64,000 nt of DNA from Bactericera cockerelli (lineage: Eukaryota > Arthropoda > Insecta > Hemiptera > Triozidae). The position numbers and the translations under genes were made by a program. The stretch covers positions 3,397,335-3,461,334 of the forward strand of contig CM044962.1 in the NCBI GenBank assembly GCA_024516035.1. The letters run 5' to 3'. Each line of letters opens with the position of its first letter. Within the stretch, counting starts at the first letter, position 1. Of the stretch, positions 48,901 to 60,900 are shown one piece after another. The notes below the pieces were generated by a model, which did not search any database, was not told where the DNA came from, and was given only the letters and a program-made list of their open reading frames with translations.

Positions 48901-51900
48901 ATTATATGTAGATACAGGGTGTCCCACCAAAGTTGGACACCTCAAATTACTCGACCCCTGAAAGATTTTTTGAAAAATTAAAAAATCCAAGGGTACATGT
49001 CCTAATTATGCGGTTTCAGCCATGGAATTTTCTTCCACCCCGTATAATAAAAAAAAATTCATGGCTGAAACCGCATAATTAGGACATGTACCTTCGGATT
49101 TTTTATTTTTCAAAAACTCTTTCAGGGGCCGAGTAATTTTAAGGTGTCCAACTTTGGTGGGACACCCTGTATAAAAAGTATGAACTGATTCCCAGGATAT
49201 GTGTATCAATATCAATACCCTCTCTCTCTCTCTGCCTCTTTCTCACATGGCCCTACAAATTCGTTCTGGTAACTGATGGCTCGCAAGGCATTGTCCAACA
49301 GTGAAGACGCATCAGCAAATTCTTGATAGACCTGGCGAACCAAGTGTGAAATCTTCATGAACAGATCGATGGGTGCTGAGAACTCTAGGCTGGCATACCG
49401 GGAGTACTGGGTTCGACTTTTTTTTTAACATTCTGCTACTGAACCTAATATGGTACATATACTTTTCAATTTTTCATGATTTTCTCATAATTAAGGAGAC
49501 TAAGGGCGGAATTAATAGACGTTTTTGTAATACCTCCGTGGCGCTAAGTCACGGATTGCGTACTGTGTAAGATAGGGAAAACCGACACTTACCAAAGACT
49601 TAAGTTATTGATGTTGTCTATTAATTCCACCCTAAATAATTATGAATATATTTATTACTTAAAATTCTAGTAATATCGATTTATTTTTTACTGCCCGGAT
49701 TTATTTATAGCTTTAGATAATCATAAAAAAATATAAATTTATGATTTTAAAACTTAAATTTTAAAATCACTACGTGTTGACGATTAATTATGCTTTTATC
49801 GTTATCATACATAATCAACAGCAGTAGCTGGGTCGATAAGGCGATGGACTTGTAACCTGGAGGTCGCTGGTTCAAGCGGAGATTTAGTAAATCGAGTTTG
49901 AGTAGTTGTGATATCACGAAAGTGATGAACAGAAATATGATAACTTTTTTACTGCTCGAATTCAAAGGGATCTCATTCATTTGAGTTTGTGACCACATAA
50001 TAATAAGACTCTGAGGGTTAGGTGGCAGAAAATGCCACCTAACCCTCAGAGTATTGTTATTATTAATACGGTAAGACCATGTGGTTGAAAGCGACGTTAA
50101 ACCAAAAAAGCAAAATAAAAATTGTGAAACACTCATCTTAAAAAAAAAAAAAAAAAAATACTGCGGTCATGAGACTACTTACACAAGTACTGTGGTCTCT
50201 TATACCTTAAACTTGGTTCTGAATCAAATAAACACATGTTCCTGTTGCGCATTCCATACTGATCGATCCAGTTGGAATTCTCAGTACCAATCAGGCCACA
50301 TTCATATTCAAGCCATGCCTACAGCTTGACTAACAGTGACTCTACAATAACCGAGACACCGTACGGACCTATTCTGTGCCATGAGTAGCGGTCATACGGC
50401 GAGTTTTAGTAACTAGAAACATAGTACACTGACCCGGAGGTTGCGGGTTCGAATCTCGGCCGGAGTAGAAAATTCTGACCGAGTTTTTCCTTTTCCGGAA
50501 TGGCATGGATGAGAAAGTAAAGTGCCCGGAAGTAATGCGAAAGTGGTTCCGCGGCAAAACCACCTTTTTTATAGCATAGATCCGTGATTCGCGGATCGGA
50601 TCCCCTTTCCAGGTTTGACTGTGAGTGCTTTAGAACTAGCCAACTTTTTCAACTAAAGTTGGCTGGAGACCATCACTCCCTCAGCTGGATCCAAGCTGGC
50701 TACAACAACAGCAACCATGGCATACATTACTAACTGGATTACTAGACTAGCGCGTTAACCACTTGACGACCAGTGCACTCCATTTGCTGGAAAACAGAAA
50801 CCTGCTACCCCCATTAACCTCACCCAGCCTGAGTGGGGCCGGGAATGACCAGCATCACGAGGTTGAATGGTCACCCAGCCAAATGCCTATATGTATACCT
50901 ACCTACATAAAATGTTTCGCACAAATATACAATGTTGGGTTGGGTGGAAGAGATTGCCTAAGGCAATAACCCCGAACTTTAGTTAGGACATGTTTATATT
51001 TATTTATTTTTTCTCAATTTTTTCTGTTTTTCTTTCTTCTCCTTATATTGCTTCGAATTTTTTTTCTTTATACATCTATCTATCTTTTTCTATTATATTA
51101 AAGTGGTGTTTTTCAACTTATTAGTTATATACACCACAATTTTTCTTTATATATAATTAAATATCTGAATAAATATGTCCTTATTAATAAAGTGTAAAAT
51201 AATAATACTGTGTATGTTGTATAATTTCATGCACTTCTATACATAATTTTGTACAAGTACATATTTATCACCTATATGAATAATTATGCACGCACAATGA
51301 CCTTATAAAAAATGCACATGTTTGGAATGTCACTCTCACAGTGTGTATGTATGTATGTACGTATGCAATGTAGATTCTACTTGACAGACAGCTCACATGT
51401 ATCTCCTAATTCAACAAAATAAGTATATACAGGGTGTCCATGTTATTTATGTAGAAATTTTCAGAATAAACTCTAGGAGACATTCTAAGACTAAAATATT
51501 CTTAGGTAATTTTTAGAGAAATGAAAAAAAAATAAGTTTTCATCTGAAAAATATAGCTGAACTTGTTGAAAAGTTGTGAAAATGTTTCTCATGTCTTTGT
51601 GATTACTGAGCGAATTTCCCAAGGAAAATACCTAACATTTTCTACCTATGTATTTGTATTCAAAACTGAGTTTTTATTTTGTTCATATCTCCGTTCGACG
51701 GCATTTTTCGAAAATTGATCTGAGATAATAATATGAGTCTTGGAATGTGGGCTAGAATTGATTCTACGATTTTCTATATAAAAACCTGGACACCCTGTAT
51801 AGGTATAATATTTAGACTGTCAAATTAGGACAGGTATTTGATTTCTATGCATGTCATTTATGTATAAATAGTTATGTGTTGGCATTCATAAAAACTAGGT

Positions 51901-54900
51901 ACTCTATCTCTCTATACATAATTATGTATGTATAAATATGTATAGTTAATATGTATTAATTGTATTATATTATATGTATAGTGAATACTCTTCCTATAAT
52001 GTTATACCTATGTATTCCGATCAATTTTGTACTCCGTGTCTTCTTTTTTTTCGCTTTACTAATCCTGTTTCATAATTGGTGGTAGGTTTTACGGTTAACA
52101 ATTTATTAAACATATATTTCTTCTTGTAACATTCATGTAAATAGAGCATTGCTCGTTAAATAAATGAACCGGTAAACCCGGTGTTATTATTACTTAATAA
52201 AATATCAGGTGAAATATATTTTATCTGCCTCTAACTCCGCCACTGGTCGCTACTCACTAAAGCAGCTACTCAATTAACCTCAAAAGGTATGAGTGGATGA
52301 GTACACCCCGAACATTCAAGGAGAGAGCAGAAAAAATCCTTCGCCGCTGGGGATCGAACCCAGGTCATCAAGCGTGCAATGCCGAGCGCGCTATCTCACT
52401 CTGCCATGGTGACTACTGCAGTAGTTAACGTACATGGGAGTAATGATATAGGAGATATGTGTGTCAACTACCTCCAAGGTACTGAAGGCAAATTGAACTA
52501 ACGGATCTCTCTCTCACTCTCTCTCTCTCATTGACTGAAGATGCCAAAACATTATGATGGTTTTATTAATACACACAGACAAATAGATAAATTCTTTCAA
52601 TTCCAATACACCACAACAATCACCTCATCACCATTCACATTCAAATCATTAACAACATATAAATACCTGGTAGTCAAGTGGTTAACGCGCTAGTCTGATA
52701 ATCCAGGTAATGTAGGGGTCCGTTGGTTCGAATCCCACCCAGTGCATGAATTTGTCCTCATTAATTTGAATTTGTGACCACATAATAATAAGACTCTGAG
52801 GGTTAGGTGGTAGAAAATGCTTTGAGCATTAACCTCGCCTGGTGGATACCTTGCACTAAAGAGTGTTATTATTATTATTATTATTAAATGCCAGCGTCCA
52901 TGGCGCGTTGAATGCACCGGTTCTCGTAGGATCACCGAAGTTAAGCAGCGTCCAGCGAGGTGAAGACTTCGTGATGCTGGCATGAATAAATGAATATTAA
53001 CTTACCTTGGATTCAAGTCGCGTGTTGTCCTGTTTCAGAATGTTGCGCTCCACTTCCAGCTTTTCTAGTTTGGATTTCAGGGCCTCCAGCTCCTCCTGCG
53101 AAACAGGGGAAGTGAAACAGAGAGACATGAGAAGAAATGTGAAACAGAGAGACATGAGAGGAAATGTGAAACAGAGACATGAGAAGAAATGTGAAACAGA
53201 GAGATAGTAGAAGAAATGTGAAACAGAGAGACAGTAGAAGAAATGTGAAACAGAGAAAATGTGTTTTTGTAGGATCTAATCTACGGGGACTCTTTAGTCC
53301 CTTTCTTACAGGATAAATAGAGTACTTATTGTTTGAGTATTTAGAATAGTCCATTAGAAATATCCATGGTAAATACAGGGGTTTGTAAGTGTATTTATTG
53401 GTCTATGTAGATATGCAAGTGTATTTAGGAGAGTCTATGTGGGTGTGTAAGTATACATACCGAGTCTATTGTGGCTATCGAATGATGATAGGATGGGAAA
53501 AAGTAAACAATACGTTAGAATTAATATCTTTATCTAGGTTTCTACAGGGTGAACAAGTTTCAGTGTAACCCTCCCTCACCACACTCAAACTTCACTCCTG
53601 AAAAAAGTATGCAAGCAATCTAAAAGTTAAAGTAATCATATTTGTGTTAATTGCTGTCGTGATATCGCAACTACTCAAACTAGCTTTACTAAATCCATGC
53701 TGAAACCGGGACTTGAACCACCGACCTCCAGGTTACAAGTCCGCCGCCTTATCGATCAATCTACTGAGGTCGGTTTATGCAAGCAATCTACAAAATGATA
53801 TATCCAGCTAATCCAGCCCTCAAATCTACACCCTCCCCGAAACTTAGGTCTAGCTATACCACTGTCACCGTGTAGTCCGCGTGGCCGAGTGAGTTAGCGC
53901 GCTAGGCATTGCACGCACGGTGACCTGGGTTCAATCCCCAGCGGGGCAGGAATTTTTCTGCTCCGTACTTGGATGTTCGGGGTCCACTCATACCTCGTGA
54001 GTAAAAATGAGTAGCTGTTTTAATGTTAGCAGCGACCAGTGGCGGAATTACAGGCAAAAATAATACATTGGAATATAATAACACAAAGAAACACATTATT
54101 ATTATGGCACTGTCTTTCCGGGAACATCCTGTATTATGTATAGTGATTATCTGCACCTCTCCTTAATATCTCTCATAAAGCTGCATAATGTTATACATTC
54201 CTGAGTTGACTGATTAGAGGCTGCACCTTCCAGTGAGGTGGACTGAGGTTTCACATCTGTGTCGGATTTCACAGTAACCTCTTACTTAGATCTATCAATG
54301 ACCGAGTCCCTATGCAAACAAAAGTGCAGGGAGATTTTGGATATAATGATAATTGTGATTTTTCTTTGTGTTCTTATGTCACAATTTTAGTGGGTAGCGC
54401 AGAATCATAGGACTTTACCACTTTAATATACAATAACTTGTATTATTATTTAAAATAAATTTCTAATATTATTAGAAATCTAATATTATAAATCGGATTG
54501 GGTTCATTTTTGTAAAAAAATATTTTTTGCACCAATTTCAATTTTATTTGCCTATAACGCCGCCCTGGTCGCTACTCACACTAACGCAGCTACTCAATTA
54601 ACCTCACGAGGTATGAGTACACCCCGAACATTCAAGGACAGAGCAGAAAATTCCTGCCCCGCCAGGAATCGAACCCAGGTCACCATGCGTGCAATGCCTA
54701 GCGCACTCACTCACTCGGCCCGGGTGACTACGGGTTAAAAGTTATATACCTGTAGACAGAATCTTCCTGTGCTAACCTGCCTATGTAATTACAATGCCAT
54801 GACTCTATGTTTTGTACGTATACTTACGATACTTGGGAAAGCTTTTGGTGATAGATACATTTGATTCACTACAAGCCGCAGTACAGTTCAACTAGTGATT

Positions 54901-57900
54901 ACTCCATGATTGTGTATAGATAAGTTGAGAATGCCTGTCAGTGCCAGAAACGCGCTATCTCTCGATGGTTTTAGGGCAGACGCCCTGCTGTGTCTAGAGC
55001 AGCACCACTAAATTTTTCTTTTCTTTTTTATTTATCTTTATTATTTTATTTTATTCTTCTTTCTTTCCTTTTCTCTATAGTGGTTGAGTGGAAGAGCTCA
55101 CATGTGAGAACCCTGCCACTTTAAAGAAAGCCAAAAAAAAAAAAAAGAATGCTATACCTAGGTGCTATCAGATAAATTTTAGATTTTTTTAATGTATTAT
55201 TTTTACGAAAAACTATCCTACGATCAGGAATTACATTATTTGATTGCCATGGTTATATTTTTAGTCTAAATAAAAATGTAATAATAATAATACTCTTTGG
55301 TGGAAGGTAACCACCAGACGAGGTTAATGCTCAAAGCATTTTCTACCACCTAACCCTCAGATTCTTATTATTACGTTGTCACAAACTCAAATTAATGAGG
55401 AAAAACTCGTGCACTGTGTGGGATTTGAACTAACGGATCCCTATGCTACTTGGATTGCCAGACTAGCGCGTTAACCACTTGACTACCAGTGCACATGTAG
55501 AACTTGGTTATGTATTTTTTCACTGTTGGTATGTAATTTAAAAATAAATTATGTTTTCAATTGTTTAAATATATGTAGATAATTATGCTGTTTGGGAAAT
55601 ACAAAAAAAAGTACAACTAGTATTAATGAAGTGGAACGTATAACTAATTTTATTCATAAGTCGCTTATTGTTTAGAACCAAATGCATATACGGAAAAATC
55701 TGATTGGACAGGTATGTACCTAGTTTTGTGGTTCAACAATGATAGCATAAAGACGCTAGTGATAGTAAAACCTTGATAAGAGAGATGAGCTTATTTTCTA
55801 GCTTGGAATGTACTTTGATAATTATTTTTATCATTATAAACTGACCTCAGTAGCTTGATCGATAGGGCTGCGGACTTGTATTCGGGAGGTCGGTGGTTCA
55901 AGTCCCGGTTTCAGCGTAGACTTACAGAAGTATTTATGAACAGATAACGCCGTCTTAGCAATGTCTCAAGCATGATTTCCTTCAATATTATTGGCCAACA
56001 TTTTGCTTGAGACATTGCTCAGCCGAAATTCGCTGTTCAAAAATACAGGTGTTTCCTAAAATAAATCCCCAAATCTTTCTTCCAACCGTCAAAGTTTGGT
56101 TCACATAACTCTCTCTGAAATAAATTGAACAATTTCTTTCAGAGATTTGGGGATTTAGAGATAAAGAGTGGTTTCCAAAACGAAGCCGAGGATTCAACAT
56201 CCAATTTGTGTTGAAATTCGTGCATAATTTTTCACGGACACGGAATTATTATAACAATACTTTTTCTTTGTGTTATTATTTCACAATTTTAGTGGGTAGC
56301 GCAGAATCATAGGACTTTACCACTTTAATATACAGTATTTTGTATTATTTTTTGGCCTATGATTCTGCCACTAGTCGCTGCTTCACATCAAAGCAGCTGC
56401 TCATTTTTCCTCACGAGGTATGAGTGGACCCCGAACATCCAAGTACAGAGCAGAAAAATTCCTGCCCTGCTGAGGATCAAACCCAGGTCACCGTGCGTGC
56501 AATGCCTAGCGCGCTAACTCACTCGGCCACAGTGACTCCTGGACACGGAATTATTATTATTATTAACACAACGTGACTACCCGAAGAACTTTTGTCCAGT
56601 AACCGGAGGTTTCAACTTACGGTTTTTGCCTTCAGTTCCTGGTCTGTTCGGTGGACGTTCAGTATGGGATGAATCTTGAGGTAGAGTCGCCACCAGGACC
56701 AGTCCCGCACTTGCAGGGACTTGCGCACATTCCTCTGGATACATCTCACTGCCACGTCTTGTACCTGCGAGTGGAATAGAATAGAATAGAATAGAATAGT
56801 ATGGGATGAATCTTGAGGTAGAGACGCCACCAGGACCAGTCCCGGACTTGCAGGGACTTGCGCACATTCCTCTGGATACATCTCACTGCCAGGTCTTGTA
56901 CCTGTGAGAGGAATAGAATAGAATAGTATAGAATAGAATAGAATAGAATAGAATAGTATGGGATGAATCTTGAGGTAGAGACGCCACCAGGACCAGTCCC
57001 GCACTTGCAGGGACTTGCGCACATTCCTCTGGATACATCTCACTGCCACGTCTTGTACCTGTGAGTGGAATAGAAGAGAATAGAATAGAGTGGAATGAAA
57101 TAGAATTGATTAGAATGAAATAGAATCGAATAGAGTGGAATGGAATGGAATAGAATAGGGTAGAGTGGAATAGAATAGATTTGAATGGAATAGAATATAA
57201 TAGAGTGGAATATAATGAAATGGAATATAATAGAATTGATTAGAATGGAATGGAATAGAATGCAATTGAATAGAGTGGATTTGAATGAAATAGAACAGAA
57301 TGGAATGCAATAGAATAGAGTGGAACGGAATAGAATAGACTTGAGTGGAATTTAAATAGAAGGGAATGGAATAGAAAAAGGCTTTCAGTCGTAAAATGAT
57401 GAAGTTAAAGTGCCAGAACCAAAATAGAAAAGAATAATAATAATAATATCGCCTTATTTATACTGCCCGATTAGGACTATTACAGTCCCATTATTCCAGC
57501 AGTAAGCCCAAGACATATTATTATGTGGTAAAAATCCCAATTGGGAGGATAACATGTCATGTCCCAGCTGGGTTTCGAACCCACGACCTCTGGAGTCTTT
57601 GGATTCACAGAGTGCCGCCTTTACCACTGAGCTACTGGGACAGACTACTGGGAATAGAACAGAGTGGAATGAAAAAGAATTGATTAGAATGAAATAGAAT
57701 CGAATAGAGTGGAATGGAATGGAATAGAATAGGGTAGAGTGGAATAGAATAGATTTGAATGGAATAGAATATAATAGAGTGGAATATAATGAAATGGAAT
57801 ATAATAGAATTGATTAGAATGGAATGGAATGCAATTGAATAGAGTGGATTTGAATGAATAGAACAGAATGGAATGAAATGGAATGGAAAATAGAATAGAA

Positions 57901-60900
57901 TAGAGTGGAACGGAATAGAATAGACTTGAGTGGAATTTAAATAATAATAATAATAATAATAAATACCCGGTGTACGGGAGTATATTTACGGGAATAGCCC
58001 TATTTACAATGTCAACAATAAAAATGTCAATACAATAAATAGAAGGGAATGGAATAGAAAAAGGCTTTCAGTCGTAAAATGATGAAGTTAAAGTGCCAGA
58101 ACCAAAATAGAAAATAATAATAATAATAATAATATCGCCTTATTTATACTGCCCGATTGGGACTATAAAGTCCCATTATTCCAGCCGTAAGCCCAAGACG
58201 TATTACTATGTGGTAAAAATCCCAAATGGGTGGATAACTTGAGCTACGTGAAGTTGTCTGACCACCAGAAGCGATTTGGTCGCTACTTGGCTCAACGTTT
58301 TGTACCGGTTTTGTACCGTTTTGTACCACAAAAATTTCGTTTTGTACCAGTACCAATCCCGAGATATTGACCCCCCCTAGGTGGTCAGCCAACTTCACGT
58401 GAAGTTGGCTGACCACCAGAACAGAATTGAACGCAACATATCTCAAATGAAAGGTCTTGTTTTGTACCGTTTTGTACCACTTATCTTACCTTCCTGCGAC
58501 CTTTCGTTCCTGAGATATTGACGGTTAAAAAACGTAATAAAACGTAATAACTCGAAAAATTTCAAATTTTTGGGGCGGACTTTTTTTCATCGTTTTGTAC
58601 CGGTTTTGTACCGTTTTGTACCAAAAACCATTTTTCTCTACGACCTTTCGTTCTCGAGATATAGACCCCCCCTTGGTGGTCAGCCAACTTCACGTGAAGT
58701 TGGCTGACCACCAGAACGGATTTGGACGCTACATATCTCAAATGAAAGGTTTTGTTTTGTACCGTTTTGTACCACTTATCTTATCTTCCTGCGACCTTTC
58801 GTTCCCGAGATATCGACAAGTAAAAAAACGTGAAGTTGGCTGACCACCAGAACGGATTTGGACGCTACATATCTCAAATGAAAGGTCTTGTTTTGTACCA
58901 TTTTGTACCACTTATCTTATCTTCCTGCGACCTTTCGTTCCTGAGATATCGACAAGTAAAAAACGTAATAAAACGTAATAACTCGAAAAATTTCAGCTTT
59001 TTGGGACGGACTTTTTATCATCGTTTTGTACCGGTTTTGTACCGTTTTGTACCACTTATCTTATCATCGTGCGACCTTTCGTTCCCGAGATATCGACAAG
59101 TAAAAAAAACGTGAAGTTGCCTGACCACCAGAACGGATTTGGACGCTACATATCTCAAATGAAAGGTCTTGTTTTGTACCATTTTGTACCACTTATCTTA
59201 TCTTCCTGCGACCTTTCGTTCCTGAGATATCGACAAGTAAAAAACGTAATAAAACGTAATAACTCGAAAAATTTCAGATTTTTGGGTCGGACTTTTTTTC
59301 ATCGTTTTGTACCGGTTTTGTACCGTTTTGTACCACAAAAATTTCGTTTTGTACCAGTACCGATCCCGAGATATTGACCCCCCCAACTTCACGTGAAGTT
59401 GGCTGACCACCAGAACGGATTTGGACGCTACATATCTCAAATGAAAGGTCTTGTTTTGTACCGTTTTGTACCATTTATCTTATCTTCCTGCGACCTTTCG
59501 TTCCTGAGATATCGACAAGTAAAAAACGTAATAAAACGTAATAACTCGAAAAATTTCAGATTTTTGGGTCGGACTTTTTTTCATCGTTTTGTACCGGTTT
59601 TGTACCACAAAAATTTCGTTTAGTACCAGTACCAATCCCGAGATATTGACACCCCCTAGGTGGTCAGCCAACTTCACGTGAAGTTGGCTGACCACCAGAA
59701 CGGATTTGGACGCTACATATCTCAAATTAAAGGTCTTGTTTTGTACCGTTTTGTACCACTTATCTTATCTTCCTGCGACCTTTCGTTCCCGAGGAATCGT
59801 AATAAAAAAATTTATCAACAAGTATAAAAAAAAACATGATAATTCAAAGTAATTCGATTTTTTGGGTAGAATTCACGTTTCAAAAAAGTAATAAGTAAAA
59901 AGAAAATCAAATTTTTGGGTTGTACTTTTTCGTTGTTTTGTACCAATTTTGTACCAAAATTCGTTTTTGCTCTACAACAATATTCAATGATTGAATTAAT
60001 TATCTCCCTCGTTCTTCGTATATCTCTCCTCCCTCTCTCCTTCCATCCTCTCTGTCGTATTATTCCCCTCTACCTCTCACCTCTCTTTCCTTTGTTTGCT
60101 TAGTCTTCTTTTCTCTCTGCTTTCTTTCAAATACCTATTTTTTCTCGTTTTTTTTTCTCTCTCTCTCTCTCCTTCTTTCTCTCTCGCTCTCTTCACTTTT
60201 TTCTATCTCTCCTCACTATCCCCTCTTTCCTCTGTCTCCTCTTACTTTTTTTTTCTTCCTTTCCTTTCTCCTCTGTCTCTATTTTCTCCTTTCTTTCTTC
60301 TCGCTCTACTTTCTCTCCTTTCTCTCTTCTTATCCCTCTCTTTCCCTCTCCTTTTTTTCCTATCTTTCCACCCTCCTGTCTTTCCACTATCACAATTTTC
60401 TCCTTTCCATCCTCTCTCCCCTGTCTCTCTCCTCTCTCTCTTTTTAAGTAAAAAAAAACGTGAATTTTTTGTGTGTCAAACATCTTTTTTTTTCTTACTC
60501 GGCTTAGCTCAACATCGGCTCAACAGAACGAAGGGAAAATAGATAATGGAAAGCAAAGAGATAGAGGAAAAAGAGAGGAGAGGGGAGATAGTAAGAGGAA
60601 GGAGTGAGAAAAGATGAGAGAAAGAGAGAATACAGAGAGAAAAGAGAAAGATGAGGAAAGGAAGGAGGAAAAGGAAAAAGGAAAGAAATGAGAGAAGAAA
60701 GAAGGTGGGAGACAAGGAAAAAAGCAATGAGCCAATATACGAGAAGAGAGAAAATAGAGAGACGAGAAAGAGAAGATAAGAGAGACAGGGGAGAGAGGAG
60801 GGAGAGGAGAGACAGAAAGGACAGAAGAAGGGAAAAAGAGATAATGAAAAGAACAGAGATAGAGAAATTAGAGAGAGAAAGAGATGGGTAAGAGGAAGGG

